Shown: positions 42,467 through 58,723 of the stretch, one piece after another
How positions within the stretch are numbered: position 1 is the stretch's first letter
How the letters are laid out: the number at the start of each line of letters is the position of its first letter
Source: Deinococcus aquaedulcis
GTDB lineage: Bacteria > Deinococcota > Deinococci > Deinococcales > Deinococcaceae
DNA: 64,000 nt
Direction of reading: 5' to 3'
Assembly: GCF_019693445.1 (NCBI RefSeq)
Contig: NZ_JAHRBL010000003.1
Location: 248,001 to 312,000, forward strand
Made by a program: the position numbers and the translations under genes
Notes under the pieces: generated by a model
What the model was told of the DNA's origin: nothing
The model's database searches: none
The model's input: the letters and a program-made list of their open reading frames with translations, nothing else

Positions 42467-43252
42467 ATGGCTCCGTCCCCCTACGCCACCCCCCTGCAGC
42501 ACGCTGACCTGCCCGCAGCGGTCCGGGCGATGCTGGGCCCCGGACCCCTGCAGGAGCCCCCGCAACAGGGCCGCACGTCCCGCGTGGCCTTTGCGCTGGA
42601 CACCGGGGGCAGGCCTGTTGTGGTCAAACGCTCGGTGGGGCCACACCTGGAACTGCTGCGGCGCGAGGCCCGCGCATTGGGTGCCCTGCACCCGCTGGGC
42701 GTGCCCGCCCCGACACCGCTGCTGTACCTGGAACACGCGGCGCCCGCTGGCCCCGGGGGCTGGCTGGTCACCCCGCGCTGGCCCGGCCTGACGCTGGAGG
42801 CGGCCCTGCGCACCCAGGAAGACCCGGGGCGCCGCGCCGCCTTACTGGCCGACTTCGGCACGGCCCTGGCGAGGCTGCACGCGACGCCACCACCACCCGG
42901 TTTCGGCGGCCCCGACTGGCTGGCCGGGGCCCTGACCACCGCTGCCCGCCTGAACCCAGCGGTCGACGCCGCCCACCTTGCCCAGTTGCGCCGCGAGCAG
43001 CCCGGCGGCCGGGCGATGACCCTCATTCACGGCGACCTTTTTCTGGACAACGTGATGGTGACCCAGGGACGCGTCACTGGCTTTATTGACTGGGGATTCG
43101 CGGCGGTGGGCGACCCCCGTTATGACGTGGCGGTGGCGATCCACGAGCTGGGCCCGGCGGATCAGGCGGCTTTTGTAGAAGGCTACGGCCCGGCTGCGCA
43201 GTTGACCCCCCAGGAAACCGACTTCTTCGTTGGGGTCGCCCTGCTGTTCTGA
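42467..43252 (+). CDS. APH-family phosphotransferase
   Basis: A 261-residue kinase-like protein. Catalytic region: TLIHGDLFLDNVMV (HxDxxxxN) and GFIDWGFAAVGDPRYDVA (metal-binding Asp). The N-terminal lobe has VVVKRSVGPH with the ATP-binding Lys. Related proteins phosphorylate aminoglycosides, homoserine or fructosamine; the substrate here is unknown. AATACT lies 6 nt before the ATG, consistent with leaderless expression. It is a stand-alone gene. Confidence 0.8.
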   Translation: MAPSPYATPLQHADLPAAVRAMLGPGPLQEPPQQGRTSRVAFALDTGGRPVVVKRSVGPHLELLRREARALGALHPLGVPAPTPLLYLEHAAPAGPGGWLVTPRWPGLTLEAALRTQEDPGRRAALLADFGTALARLHATPPPPGFGGPDWLAGALTTAARLNPAVDAAHLAQLRREQPGGRAMTLIHGDLFLDNVMVTQGRVTGFIDWGFAAVGDPRYDVAVAIHELGPADQAAFVEGYGPAAQLTPQETDFFVGVALLF

Positions 43253-43320
43253 CAGTGGCCCTGGGACGCGAGTGTGGGTCGGGGACAGCGACGCAGGTGC
43301 AAGAGAGGCGCCATACTACT

Positions 43321-43344
43321 GGCCCCAAGGTGGAACGGGCCGCC
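43321..43344. repeat. 24-bp dispersed repeat, copy 2
   Basis: GGCCCCAAGGTGGAAC followed by GGGCCGCC; 22 of 24 bases match 2160-2183. It lies in a 224-bp gap between convergent genes. No inverted repeat or target duplication is visible around it. Confidence 0.45.
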
Positions 43345-43476
43345 TTTGTGAGCGTGCTTCCATCACAGTGCGGCCCATTCCCGGGCCCTGTGCCTCACGC
43401 AGATCGCCTGCGAAGAGCCTTCCCCTGACCCCCTCGGTCTTCAGAGGGCGGCCTCGGTCCACCCCCTGCCTCTCCT

Positions 43477-46400
43477 CTACCCGGCTTTGGCATCCTCGGG
43501 CTGCTTGATGCTCAGCACGCGGCTGGCGCCGGTCTGGTCGGTGGTGACGCCCCACAGCGCACTGGCAATTTCCATGGTGGCCTTCTGGTGGGTCACCAGT
43601 AGGAACTGGGCGCCGCGCTCGCTGAACAGCTTTAAAAAAGCGGTAAAGCGGCGGATGTTGGCCTCGTCCAGCGGGGCGTCCACCTCGTCCAGCACGGCCA
43701 GGGGCAGGCCCCCGGCGCCGCCTTCGCCGCCCGCATGGTTCAGCGCAAACAGGAACCCCAGCCCCGCCATGGTGCGCTCGCCTGCCGACAGCAGGGTCAT
43801 GGAGCGGGTGCGTTTTCCTTTGGGCTGCACCGCCAGCCGCAGACCGCGCAGGCGACCGGCTTCGTCACGCTCGCCTTCCAGTTCGCCCTGGCCGCCCAGC
43901 AGCTGGGCACTGTACTCGCGGAAGGCGGCGTTCACCCGGTCAAAGGCGGCGGCCGTGGCGTGGCCCTCGGCGGTTTCGAGGTCGTGCAGGTGGGCGCGCA
44001 GTTCAGTCGCGGCCGTTTCGGCGTCGTGCAGTTCGGCGCGCACGGCGGCCAGCAGCTCGGCCTCGGCGGCGTGGTCGGCCTCGGCGCGGGCGTTCACCGG
44101 GCCCAGGGCCTCCAGGGCAGCGCGGGTGCGGGTCAGTTCGGCCGTCCACTCGCGCGGGGTGCCGGGGGGCAGGCAGCCATCGGGCAGGGGTTCTTGCAGC
44201 CCCTCGCGCCGGGCCACCAGCAGGCGCACCTCGTCCAGGCGGGCGCGGGCCTTGTTCTGCGCGGCAATGAGGTTCGCGTAGGTCTGGGCGGCCTGCTCGC
44301 GGACGTATTCGGCGCGGGCGTATTCGTTCTCGTCCAGGGTGCCCAGAGCGGCTTCGCGTCGGGTCACCTCGGTCACGGCGGCGGCAAGGTGGGCCTCCTG
44401 GGTCTGCAGGGCCGCTTCGCTGGCCTCCAGGCGGGCGCGCAGGTCCCCGGCGCGGGCGCGGCCGGTGCGGTAGGCGCGCCACGCGGCGTCAGCCTCGCGG
44501 GCCAGGGCCAGGGTTTCAGCGGCGGCGCGTTCGGCGGCGCGGCGACCCTCGGCCTCGTGGCGGGCACCGGCCAGGGCCGTCTCCAGGGCATTCAGGTCGG
44601 GCAGGGGCACGGCGGAGTCCATGGGCGCAGGGGTGTCGGGGCCCAGGCGGGCCGAGAGGCGGTCGCGGTGGGCTTCCAGGCTGCGGGCCTGCGCGCCCAG
44701 TTCGGCGGCGCGGCGCTCGGCCGCCGCCTCTTCCTGCGCGGCGCGTTCGCGGGCGGCCAGCAGGGTATCGTGCGCGGCGGCGCCCCCGGCCAGCGCGGCT
44801 TCCACCTTCTTCAATTCGGCGCCCAGGCGGGCACTCTGGCGGTCGGCGTCGTCCAGTTCGGCGTCCAGCTCCTGAAAGCGGCGCTGGTCGGTCAGCACGC
44901 CCGCACCCGTGTCGCGCGCGCGGCCCCCGGTGATCGCGCCGCCGGGCTCCACCAGTTCGCCGTCCAGAGTGACCAACCGGGGGCGGCTGCTGTGCGTGCG
45001 GGCGATGCGGTTGGCGGCGCGCAGGTCCCGCACCACCAGGGTGTCGGCCAGAATGGCTTCGCTCACCAGCGGCGGATCGCTGGGACACAGGTCAGCGAGG
45101 TTGCCCACCACCCCGTCCTCGCGCAGCAGGGCGGCGTCGCGGCGTGGGCGGGCGCGGATCAGGTCCAGGGGCAGGAAGGTGGCGCGGCCCCCCACCCGCT
45201 TGAGTTCGTCAATGATCTCGCGGGCGTCTTCGGCCCGGTGCACGACCACCTGTTCCAGTCGCCGGCCCAGCGCGGCCCCCAGCGCGGTCTCGTACTCGGC
45301 GGGCACAGTCAAGAGGTCCGCCACCGAGCCCACGATGCCAGGGTGGTCCAGCCGTAGGGCATTGCGGGCGCCCTCCCCGTAGCGGGCGTACGAATTCAGG
45401 GTCTGTTCCAGGCGCTCGCGTTCGCGGCGCAGCGGCGCCACGCTGGCGTTCACGCGCGCCAGTTCGCCGCGCAGGTGCCGCTCATGGTTCAGGGCGGCCT
45501 CGCGCTCGGCCTGCAGGGCGCGGTAGGCGGCTTCGGCGTGCTCGCGGGCGTGGCGCGCGGTGTCCAGGCGTTCCTCGGCGGCGTGCAGGCTCTCCAGGGT
45601 GGTGTCCAGGTTGCCCTGGGCGCGCTCCAGTTCGGCGCGCAGGGTCTCGCGGCCCCCGGCCTCGCGGGCCTGGGCCTCGGCGGCGCGGGCCACCAGGGTG
45701 CGGGCGCGCGACAGCTCGGCGTCCAGGCGGCGGGCCTGGGCCTCGGCGCCCTCGGCGCCGCTGCGGGCGGCCAGCAGGGCGGTGTCCAGGGCGGGCAGGT
45801 CGGGGGCCGGCACCTCGGGCGGGGTTCTGGGCAGGGCGTCCAGTTCGGCCTGCAGGGCGGCGCGCTCACCCAGCAGGTGGTCGCGGTAGCGCCCGGCCTG
45901 CGCAGCGGCGTCACGGGCGGCGCGCAGGGTTTCCAGGGCGCCCGCGTAGGCGTCGCGGCGGGCGCGGGCATCCTGGGCGGCCTCGCGGGCCCGCTCCACG
46001 GCGGCGGCGGCGGCCTGCACCTCAGCGCCCAGAGCGGCGCTGCGGGCCTCCAGCTCGGCGCCCTCGGCGCGGGCGGCGGCGATGTCGCGGGTCAGCGCGG
46101 CCTGCCGCTCGCGGCGCAGGGCATCTTCCAGGGTCAGCACGCGCAGGCTCAGGGTGCGCCAGTCGCGGGCCTCCTGGGCGGCGCGGGCCAGCCGGGCCAG
46201 GACCGCTTCTCGCTCGCCCAGCACCAGCCGCAGCGCGCCTAGGTGGGTGTCGGCCTCGCGCAGCCGCGCTTCAGTCTCCTGCCGCGCCGACACCGCGCGC
46301 GACAGCCCGGCCGCTTCCTGCACGTAGCCCAGCAGCGTCTTGCCCTCGGCCTGCACCACCCCGCTGACCTCGCCCTGCCCGATCACCGCCAGCCCCCCGG

Positions 46401-46779
46401 GCCCCAGACCCGTGCCGCGCAGGGCGCTCTGCACGTCGCGCACGCGGGCGGGGCGGCCCCCCAGGTCCTGCTCGGCCGTGCCGTCGCGGTAGATGCGCCG
46501 GGCCAGATTCACCCGGCCCTGCGCGGTGTGCAGCTCCAGCTGCACCTCGGCCAGCCCCAGCGGGGCCTTGCCACCGCTGCCGTGGAAAATCAGCTCCGAG
46601 GCCCGGCCGGCGCGCAACTCGCGGGCGCGGGCCTGGTGGGTGGCCCAGCGAATGGCCTCGACAACGTTGCTTTTGCCGCTGCCGTTGGGCCCAATGACCG
46701 CACTGACGCCGGGCCCGAATTCCAGCCGGGTCCGGTCCGCGAAACTTTTGAAGCCTTGGAGGGTGATGCTGTGCAGCAT
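43477..46779 (-). CDS. smc: Chromosome segregation SMC ATPase
   Basis: An 1100-residue condensin-type protein that organises and segregates chromosomes. N-terminal head with Walker [19 protein letters not shown], two long Ala/Arg/Glu-rich coiled coils, a hinge around residues 485-630 ([33 protein letters not shown]), and the C-terminal head with signature [14 protein letters not shown] and Walker [17 protein letters not shown] few bases before the ATG is a pyrimidine-rich stretch rather than a clear ribosome site. A heptamer/octamer array lies directly upstream (46785-46906). No scpA/scpB are adjacent. Confidence 0.95.
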   Translation of the reverse strand: MLHSITLQGFKSFADRTRLEFGPGVSAVIGPNGSGKSNVVEAIRWATHQARARELRAGRASELIFHGSGGKAPLGLAEVQLELHTAQGRVNLARRIYRDGTAEQDLGGRPARVRDVQSALRGTGLGPGGLAVIGQGEVSGVVQAEGKTLLGYVQEAAGLSRAVSARQETEARLREADTHLGALRLVLGEREAVLARLARAAQEARDWRTLSLRVLTLEDALRRERQAALTRDIAAARAEGAELEARSAALGAEVQAAAAAVERAREAAQDARARRDAYAGALETLRAARDAAAQAGRYRDHLLGERAALQAELDALPRTPPEVPAPDLPALDTALLAARSGAEGAEAQARRLDAELSRARTLVARAAEAQAREAGGRETLRAELERAQGNLDTTLESLHAAEERLDTARHAREHAEAAYRALQAEREAALNHERHLRGELARVNASVAPLRRERERLEQTLNSYARYGEGARNALRLDHPGIVGSVADLLTVPAEYETALGAALGRRLEQVVVHRAEDAREIIDELKRVGGRATFLPLDLIRARPRRDAALLREDGVVGNLADLCPSDPPLVSEAILADTLVVRDLRAANRIARTHSSRPRLVTLDGELVEPGGAITGGRARDTGAGVLTDQRRFQELDAELDDADRQSARLGAELKKVEAALAGGAAAHDTLLAARERAAQEEAAAERRAAELGAQARSLEAHRDRLSARLGPDTPAPMDSAVPLPDLNALETALAGARHEAEGRRAAERAAAETLALAREADAAWRAYRTGRARAGDLRARLEASEAALQTQEAHLAAAVTEVTRREAALGTLDENEYARAEYVREQAAQTYANLIAAQNKARARLDEVRLLVARREGLQEPLPDGCLPPGTPREWTAELTRTRAALEALGPVNARAEADHAAEAELLAAVRAELHDAETAATELRAHLHDLETAEGHATAAAFDRVNAAFREYSAQLLGGQGELEGERDEAGRLRGLRLAVQPKGKRTRSMTLLSAGERTMAGLGFLFALNHAGGEGGAGGLPLAVLDEVDAPLDEANIRRFTAFLKLFSERGAQFLLVTHQKATMEIASALWGVTTDQTGASRVLSIKQPEDAKAG

Positions 46780-46784
46780 GGGGA

Positions 46785-46906
46785 GGTCAAAGGGTCTGAA
46801 GGTCTAAGGGTCTAAAGGTCTAAGAGTCTAAGGGAAAAACAGAAGAGCGTGCGGCTGCACGCAGGGGCGCCTGCCCTTAGACCCTTCGACTCTTTGACCC
46901 TTAGAC
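46785..46906. repeat. Octamer inverted array (locus 5)
   Basis: The left array (46785-46834) has units GTCTAAGG, GTCTAAAG, GTCTAAGA; the right arm (46874-46906) is the reverse complement. The 33-base arms are complementary at 28 positions, with a 39-nt spacer. It sits between the GerMN stop and the smc start, on the minus strand of both. Confidence 0.85.
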
Positions 46907-46912
46907 ATCTCC

Positions 46913-47460
46913 TCACTGCTCCGCGCAGTCGGCGCGGGTGTAGGGCTCGCGCAGGTCCATGTGGCCCAAGGTTTCCACGGTCTGGCCGCCCAGCAGGAAG
47001 GTCACGTCCTGGCCCCGGGCATCCAGCAGGGTGCGGGTGAGGGTACACAGCAGCATGCGCTCGCCGCTGGTGCCGTAGCGCAGTTTGGCGTAGCTCTCCG
47101 GCAGGTCCACGAAAAAGTGCTGCCCGCGCAGATACACCTTGGGGGCCGCGCCGCCTGCCGGCACCAGGCTCAGCAGGCCCCGGTCGTAGGGGCCCTGGGC
47201 CCACACGTTCACGGCGGCCTGGGCCACGGCGCGCGGGTTGGTCTGCACGACCTGAATGGTGCGGGTTTCGGGCTTCAGGCGCTGTACCTGAGGGTCGGTG
47301 AAATACACCTTGACCTTCAGGGCCTGGCGCTCTTCCAGGTCCGGCTTGGGGGGCGTGGGCGTGGGCGGCGTGCGCTGCACCGCCTGCAGGGCCAGCACCG
47401 AGGACACGAACAGCGCGGCGGCCACGACATTGAACAGCGAGAACAGCTTGCGCAGCGCCT

Positions 47461-47464
<4 letters not shown>
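46913..47464 (-). CDS. GerMN-domain envelope protein
   Basis: A 183-residue protein with an N-terminal membrane anchor (about residues 10-28), a Pro-rich linker and a GerMN/sporulation-like domain: VKVYFTDPQVQRL, YAKLRYGTSGERMLLCTLTRTLLDARG, VTFLLGGQTVETLGHMDL. GerMN domains bind peptidoglycan-associated partners. It follows the amidase-like gene with an overlapping ATGA (47461-47464), suggesting coordinated cell-wall function. The octamer array follows its stop. Confidence 0.82.
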
Positions 47465-49280
<1,816 letters not shown>

Positions 49281-49292
49281 TCTAGCGGAAGG

Positions 49293-49372
49293 GGAGCAGG
49301 AGGCGGGAGGCGGGGCGCGGGCAACCGCACGCCATGTGCTCTTCCCGCGTCCCGCGCACCGCTCTTCCGCCT
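49293..49372. repeat. Heptamer inverted array (locus 6)
   Basis: Left units GGAGCAG, GAGGCGG, GAGGCGG, GGCGCGG (49293-49320) and a right arm of inverse units (about 49344-49371) bracket a 23-nt spacer between the SDR stop and the smpB start. The unit family is shared with 24836 and 59895. Confidence 0.75.
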
Positions 49373-50081
49373 ACTTCTTCGGCCGGCTGGGCCGCACCTC
49401 CACGCGGCTGGGCAGGGTGCGCGCGGGCATGCGCAGCAGGTCCACGGTCAGCTGCGCAAGGTCCTCAGGCTGAATTTTCCAGGCGTCCTGGTCATTCGGG
49501 GTGTGGCCGTTAAAGTGCGTCGCCACGCTACCAGGCATGATCTGGGTGACCTTGATGCCCCGGTCGCGCAGCTCCAGCATCAGCACCTCGGACAGGCCGT
49601 TCAGGCCGAACTTGCTAGCGTTGTAGGCGCCGCCACCCGCAAAGGGGTTCTTGCCCGCCAAACTGGACAGGGTAAAAACGTACCCGCCGCGCTGCGACAG
49701 CGCCGGAATCGCCGCCTTGACCGTGTAAAAGGCCCCGCTGAGGTTAGTGTCAATCACGTCCTGCCACTGCTCAATGCTCAGGTCGGCCACAGAGGCAAAG
49801 TGGCCCACGCCCGCATTCACAAACAGCACGTCCAGCCCGCCAAACGCCGCCACATGCGCGTCCACGGCGGCCTGCAGGGCGTGGGGGTCTTTCACGTCGC
49901 AGGCCACGCCCCGGGCCTGGGTGCCCAGCTGCGCCGCCACCTCTTCAATCTCGCCCTGGTGGCGGCTGGTGATCGTGACCCCGTAGCCCTCCTGCACCAG
50001 GGCCTGGGCCACCGCCCGCCCAATGCCCTTGCTGGCCCCGGTGAGAAAAGCGCTTTTGCCCTGCTGCGTCTGGCCGGTCAT
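49371..50081 (-). CDS. Short-chain dehydrogenase/reductase
   Basis: A 236-residue classical SDR. NAD(P)-binding motif LTGASKGIGRAVAQ, VNAGVG, catalytic Ser in LSSLAGKNPFAG and YNASK (Tyr-x-x-x-Lys). The substrate is unknown; the TSR in YGVTITSRHQG after beta 2 suggests NADPH preference. TACCGT is 6 nt before the ATG (plus-strand 50088-50093), a leaderless start. It is preceded on minus by a secreted protein gene. Confidence 0.9.
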   Translation of the reverse strand: MTGQTQQGKSAFLTGASKGIGRAVAQALVQEGYGVTITSRHQGEIEEVAAQLGTQARGVACDVKDPHALQAAVDAHVAAFGGLDVLFVNAGVGHFASVADLSIEQWQDVIDTNLSGAFYTVKAAIPALSQRGGYVFTLSSLAGKNPFAGGGAYNASKFGLNGLSEVLMLELRDRGIKVTQIMPGSVATHFNGHTPNDQDAWKIQPEDLAQLTVDLLRMPARTLPSRVEVRPSRPKK

Positions 50082-50168
50082 GGGCGGACGGTAACACGTC
50101 ACAGGCCGGGTGCAGTGTGGGGCCGCGTGCAGACATGGGCCCCGGGGGCCATGACGGTGCGCCCGCGC

Positions 50169-50630
50169 TCAGGGCAGGCGCGCGGCGAGCTGGTCGTACA
50201 GGTAATTCACAAATTCGGCCTGGTGGCGCAGCAGCACGGAAATCCCAAAGGTTTCGCTGAGCACCACGTTCTGGCCTTCGGGCAGACGGAATTCCAGGCG
50301 GGCGCCCAGCTTGTTCCACGGCAGCAGGGCCCGGGGCGCCACGAACACCGGGCGCACCTCAATGGCCCCGGGGGCGCCTGCCTTCTCAGTCACAGTGGCC
50401 TTGGGGTACCGGCGCTTGATGGCCCCGGCGCTGTCGCGCTTCATGGCCGCCAGGATGCTGGCCCGCTGCTCGGCGTTCACGAGGTTGGGGTTCCCCTCGA
50501 TTTTGGGGTCCAGGATGACGTAGGTGGCCGCCGAGAGGCGCTGAGCGGTCCAGCTGGCCGGCGTCTGGGCGCTCGCCAGGGGAAGGGTCAGTGCAGAGGC
50601 GGCCAGGGCCGTGGAAAGCAGGAACTTCAT
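50169..50630 (-). CDS. Secreted hypothetical protein
   Basis: A 153-residue protein with a cleavable signal peptide (residues 1-21, LAASALTLPLASAQ). The mature part shows TYVILDPKIEGNPNLVNAEQ, FVAPRALLPWNKLG and a C-terminal helix ending FVNYLYDQLAARLP. No family recognised. The ATG at 50630 is the start of the signal peptide; longer frames are low-complexity. It may interact with the envelope. Downstream is a near-palindromic CATGG/CCATG hairpin (50132-50151). Confidence 0.7.
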   Translation of the reverse strand: MKFLLSTALAASALTLPLASAQTPASWTAQRLSAATYVILDPKIEGNPNLVNAEQRASILAAMKRDSAGAIKRRYPKATVTEKAGAPGAIEVRPVFVAPRALLPWNKLGARLEFRLPEGQNVVLSETFGISVLLRHQAEFVNYLYDQLAARLP

Positions 50631-50749
50631 GCGGGCCAGTGCATCACACCCAAGCTGACGCGGTGTGAGGGGGGGCTGAGGGGCGCCCTGGCCGCCCAAG
50701 GCGGTCACCAGGGCCCCAGGCCGTCCCAGCGGGCCGCTACAGTAGGGCC

Positions 50750-51448
50750 ATGCAGGACCTACTGACCATCATGCGCCGCCTGCGCGGGCCCGGCGGCTGC
50801 CCGTGGGACCAGGAGCAGACCCACCAGTCCCTGCGCCCCTACCTGCTAGAAGAAGCCGCCGAGGCCGCCGACGCTGCAGCCGGGGGCGGCGGCCCCGAAC
50901 TGGCCGACGAACTGGGCGACGTGCTGCTGCAGGTGGCCTTTCACAGCGTCATTGGCGAGGAGGCTGGCACCTTTTCTTACAGGGACGTGGAACGGAGCAT
51001 CGTGGAGAAGCTGGTGCGGCGTCACCCCCACGTGTTCGGAGACACAGCGGTGGCAGGCAGCGCCGAGGTGGTCGCCAACTGGCAGACCATCAAGGCGGCC
51101 GAGCGCGGCGGGCGGCCCAGAAGCGCCCTGGAGCGCGTACCCGCTGGCCTGGGGGCCCTGAGCCGCGAGGCCCAGGCCCAGAAACTGAGCGCGCAACGAG
51201 TGGGCGCCCAGCAAGGCGGCGGGGCGCCCGAGGGCGAGCCGGACGAGCGGCAGGCCCGGGCCCTGGCGGCGCTGCAGGGGGCCCCGGCCACCCCAGAGAG
51301 CGTGGCGCAGGTGCTCTCGGCGGTGGTGGCCTGGGCCCGCGCGGCGGGCGTGGACCCCGAACTGGCCCTGCGCGACCACACCACAGCGGCGTTGCGGGCA
51401 CTGGACGCCGGCGCAGCGGCACAGGGCACAGGCCAGCCCCGTGACTGA
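50750..51448 (+). CDS. mazG: MazG nucleotide pyrophosphohydrolase
   Basis: A 232-residue all-alpha NTP pyrophosphohydrolase. The first MazG domain is intact: [29 protein letters not shown] (EExxE) and [13 protein letters not shown] (second metal motif). The C-terminal half, which in E. coli is a second MazG domain, is shorter and Gln/Ala/Gly-rich, so probably degenerate. It removes aberrant nucleotides and alters ppGpp-related stress. TACAGT (50738-50743) is 6 nt before the ATG. It overlaps the next gene by 8 bp. Confidence 0.92.
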   Translation: MQDLLTIMRRLRGPGGCPWDQEQTHQSLRPYLLEEAAEAADAAAGGGGPELADELGDVLLQVAFHSVIGEEAGTFSYRDVERSIVEKLVRRHPHVFGDTAVAGSAEVVANWQTIKAAERGGRPRSALERVPAGLGALSREAQAQKLSAQRVGAQQGGGAPEGEPDERQARALAALQGAPATPESVAQVLSAVVAWARAAGVDPELALRDHTTAALRALDAGAAAQGTGQPRD

Positions 51449-52025
51449 TCCACTGGACCGGGCTGCAGCAGACCCCTGGGCCATCTGGGTGGGTGGGCGC
51501 GAGCGCCGCACCCTGCACCTGCCCGAATATCGCCGCGCCGCCGTGCTGGTGGGCCTGACCCAGGAACCCAGCCCCCGAGTGCTGCTGACCGTTCGCTCGG
51601 CCGACCTGCCCACCCACCGGGGCCAGATCAGTTTTCCCGGCGGCAGTCTGGAACCAGGCGAGGACCCGGTCACGGGCGCCCTGCGCGAAGCTCAAGAGGA
51701 GGTGGGCCTGGACCCGGCCGCCGTGACCGTGCTGGGCGAACTGGACGACGTGTTCACGCCCATCGGCTTTCATGTGACGCCTGTGCTGGCCCGCATTCCC
51801 GCGCAGCCGGGGCTGACCCTCAGCGCCGAGGTGGCCCAGCTGCTGCTGCCCACCCTGGCCGAGTTGCGTGCCCTGCCCGTCACCACCGAAACCCGCACCC
51901 TCCCCGACGGCACCCGCGTGCCCCTGTACCGCTACCCCTGGCAGGGCCACGACATCTGGGGCATGACCGCCCGGATTCTGCACGACCTGCTGACCCAGGG
52001 GCCAGAGGGGGCAGATGGCCCATAG
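51441..52025 (+). CDS. CoA pyrophosphatase-like Nudix hydrolase
   Basis: A 194-residue Nudix protein. The box [20 protein letters not shown] plus EVGL fully matches GX5EX7REUXEEXGU, and [19 protein letters not shown] upstream is the UPF0035 motif of coenzyme A pyrophosphatases such as DR1184. It would cleave CoA to phosphopantetheine and ADP. GTG start inside the mazG 3' end; cotranscribed with mazG. Its stop lies within the heptamer array at 52011-52061. Confidence 0.9.
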   Translation: MTDPLDRAAADPWAIWVGGRERRTLHLPEYRRAAVLVGLTQEPSPRVLLTVRSADLPTHRGQISFPGGSLEPGEDPVTGALREAQEEVGLDPAAVTVLGELDDVFTPIGFHVTPVLARIPAQPGLTLSAEVAQLLLPTLAELRALPVTTETRTLPDGTRVPLYRYPWQGHDIWGMTARILHDLLTQGPEGADGP

Positions 52026-52061
52026 CAGATGGCAGATGGCTTTATCACCCTGCCATCTGCC
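52011..52061. repeat. Heptamer hairpin across a stop codon (locus 7)
   Basis: Units GCAGATG, GCCCATA, GCAGATG, GCAGATG (52011-52038) overlap the last codons and stop of the Nudix gene. GGCAGATGGC (52031-52040) pairs perfectly with GCCATCTGCC (52052-52061) across an 11-base loop. Confidence 0.8.
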
Positions 52062-52064
52062 CAC

Positions 52065-52098
52065 AAAAAACCACCCCCACCACAACGGGCGGGGGTGG
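52065..52098 (-). terminator. Intrinsic terminator of the PEGA gene
   Basis: On the minus strand CCACCCCCGCC / GGTGGGGGTGG (11 bp, loop CGTTGT) is followed by six T residues. It begins 16 bases after the stop at 52114. Confidence 0.9.
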
Positions 52099-52113
52099 GC
52101 TTCACGCTAGAAA

Positions 52114-53139
<1,026 letters not shown>

Positions 53140-53388
53140 GTCGTACCTCCAGGGCACAGCCTACGGGCGGCAAGATGACGCACCGTGAGCGGCCTGGGAG
53201 GCTTTGTTAATGGTGCTTCAGGTCACCGTCAGGCAGGTGACGCCGCCCTGACGGAGCGTGTTGAAACAGCCTTTGGAAGGCTCCTGGGGCAGCTTCCCGA
53301 GTCGAAAGCCATACGGTTCCGCCAGCAACGACAGCCGCGTCCATCCCTGGGCCAGCACCCTCTCCAACCCACACCCCTTTGCTTTTGC

Positions 53389-54561
<1,173 letters not shown>

Positions 54562-54593
54562 GCACCGGGGAGGATAGCAGAGGACCAAAGTGA

Positions 54594-54629
54594 AGGCCCC
54601 GCCCGGCAGCGGCGCGGGCGGGGGGGCCT
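54594..54629 (-). terminator. Terminator hairpin between 3D-protein and permease genes
   Basis: AGGCCCC-GCCCG pairs with CGGGC-GGGG-GCCT (12 pairs with two extra G) around a 9-base loop, 18 bp after the stop of the 3D gene. Only a short T run follows on minus. Confidence 0.65.
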
Positions 54630-54647
54630 GGAGGTCAGGAAGGGAGA

Positions 54648-55205
54648 TCAGCGAATGGCGGTAATGCGGATCTGGCGCGCGCCCCAGTTCAGGGCCTCGG
54701 TGCGGGTGGGCATCCAGATGTCCACGCTGTTGGTCTTGCGGGCGGCCATCGTGTCTTCCACGATAAACACCCGGCCGCGCAGCATGTTGGAGTAGCGCCC
54801 ACTGAGGTCCTCAATCATGACGCGGGTGCCGTAGGGGAAGAGGCGCAGCAGGTCGCGCGACAGGGCGATCACGCCGGGCCGGGTGCGGGTGCCCGTGGCC
54901 GTGATGAACGGCGTGGCGTCCGTCTGGTTGGGCAGGCTGTTGTAGGCCGTGGAGCGCGCCACCACCGAGCGGCCACGAATAGGCGTGACCGCCACCGGCT
55001 GGCTGGGGCGCTGCGCCTGGGCAATAGCGGCGGCGCGGTTCTGGGCGGCCTGCTGGGGAGCAGGCGCGGCAGGCGGGCGAACCGTCAGGGCGTCACGCAC
55101 CGCGTCCGAGGCGACGGTGCTGGCGGGCAGGGCTGGCGTGGCGCCAGCGGTGCTCAGCAGGGCAAAAGCGGCGGCGCGAATCCAGTTCAAAGGACGTTGA
55201 GACAT
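54648..55205 (-). CDS. Secreted 3D-domain protein
   Basis: A 185-residue protein: signal peptide (residues 1-28), a low-complexity Ala/Pro/Gln linker, and a C-terminal 3D domain (about 80-185; VARSTAYNSLPNQT, TATGTRTRPGVIALSRDLL, GTRVMIED, FIVEDTMA, VDIWMP). The three conserved Asp of 3D domains, related to the MltA catalytic fold, are present as VIED/VEDT/VDIW. It may act on peptidoglycan. ATG with an AGGAG ribosome site. It lies downstream, after a large AT-rich gap, of ftsI. Confidence 0.83.
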   Translation of the reverse strand: MSQRPLNWIRAAAFALLSTAGATPALPASTVASDAVRDALTVRPPAAPAPQQAAQNRAAAIAQAQRPSQPVAVTPIRGRSVVARSTAYNSLPNQTDATPFITATGTRTRPGVIALSRDLLRLFPYGTRVMIEDLSGRYSNMLRGRVFIVEDTMAARKTNSVDIWMPTRTEALNWGARQIRITAIR

Positions 55206-55552
55206 GCGTTCTCCTGCGGGCGCGGCACCAGAGGGCACGCCCGTTGAGGGAAAATGGGAATGAAATTACTGGGTTGAGGGCCCATGAAGCTGCCCTCTGT
55301 TCGTGCATGAGCGTAATGGTGGGAAATGGCAGTTTTTTGAGAATTCTAGGCTTTCTGGCTCATTTTTTCTCGGCCAGATAGCGTAGATCAGTTCAAAAGA
55401 GTTGAAAAATCTCTATCAGGTCCCAATTCTCATCATGAGACAAGTTCTAATCGTCTCATTTAGTTTCTCATTGATGCCATGTGAAGAATGCCAAATTTGG
55501 CCTGCCCTACCCCACCACTGTCCAGCTTAGAGACCCACCAAGGTATGAAAAA
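55206..55552. other. AT-rich gene-free region upstream of the 3D gene
   Basis: About 350 bases of much lower GC than the rest of the window, with no protein-like frame. It carries the perfect palindrome TCTCATCATGAGA (55428-55440) and two further TCTCAT copies within about 50 bases. It may be a regulatory region for the 3D gene or a remnant of foreign DNA; no RNA gene is recognised. Confidence 0.5.
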
Positions 55553-55597
55553 TGACACTTCGGCGGTGAGCCCCAGTGAGAGGCCGCCGAAGTGTCA
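55553..55597 (-). terminator. Intrinsic terminator after ftsI
   Basis: TGACACTTCGGCGG / CCGCCGAAGTGTCA, a perfect 14-bp stem with a 17-base loop, followed on minus by five T. It ends the mraZ-rsmH-ftsL-ftsI operon. Confidence 0.88.
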
Positions 55598-55635
55598 GTT
55601 GACCGGAAGTTCAGCTTCTCAGCGTCTCTTAGAAT

Positions 55636-58279
<2,644 letters not shown>

Positions 58280-58708
58280 TTACGCCACAAAGTTGGACAG
58301 AAGGTCAGGTTTAGGGGGGTTGTCCTGCACCGCCGCAATGGCGGCTTCCCAGCGGGCCGGGCTCCAGAGTTCCAGGCGACCGGGCGCACCCGCCACGATC
58401 ACTTCTCCCTCCAGGGCCGCAAACGCACGCAGGGGCTGGGGCACAGAGACGCGGCTCTGGTTGTCCAGGCGCGCCTTGCTGGCCCCGGAATAGAAGAAGC
58501 GCACGAACGCCCGGGACTCGGCGTCTGTGAGGGGCAGGCCTTCTAACTGCGTTTCCACCCGCTTCCAGCTGGCCAGGGGAAACACGTACAGGCAGCCTTC
58601 CATGCCGCGCGTCAGGATCATGCCGTCCTCCACGAAGTCGCGGAACGCGGGGGGCATGACCACGCGGCCCTTGTCATCAATGGTGTACGGGTATTCGCCA
58701 AACGGCAC
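58280..58708 (-). CDS. mraZ: Transcriptional regulator MraZ
   Basis: A 142-residue protein with two SpoVT/AbrB-like repeats: FGEYPYTIDDKGRVVMPPAF (first) and KARLDNQSRVSVPQPLRAFA (second). MraZ binds TGGG-type repeats and regulates its own division operon. The GTG at 58708 is chosen because it gives the normal N terminus and has an AAGAGGAG ribosome site; upstream extension would add non-family sequence. It heads mraZ-rsmH-ftsL-ftsI. Confidence 0.93.
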   Translation of the reverse strand: MPFGEYPYTIDDKGRVVMPPAFRDFVEDGMILTRGMEGCLYVFPLASWKRVETQLEGLPLTDAESRAFVRFFYSGASKARLDNQSRVSVPQPLRAFAALEGEVIVAGAPGRLELWSPARWEAAIAAVQDNPPKPDLLSNFVA

Positions 58709-58723
58709 ACACGGCTCCTCTTT

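Noticed and set aside
43735..45357. A 540-codon plus-strand open frame antisense to smc
   Set aside because: Gly/Gln/Val-rich mirror of the smc coiled-coil codons; no start signals.
55206..55635. AT-rich gap examined for tRNA or insertion-sequence remnants
   Set aside because: No cloverleaf, terminal inverted repeats or transposase-like sequence could be found.
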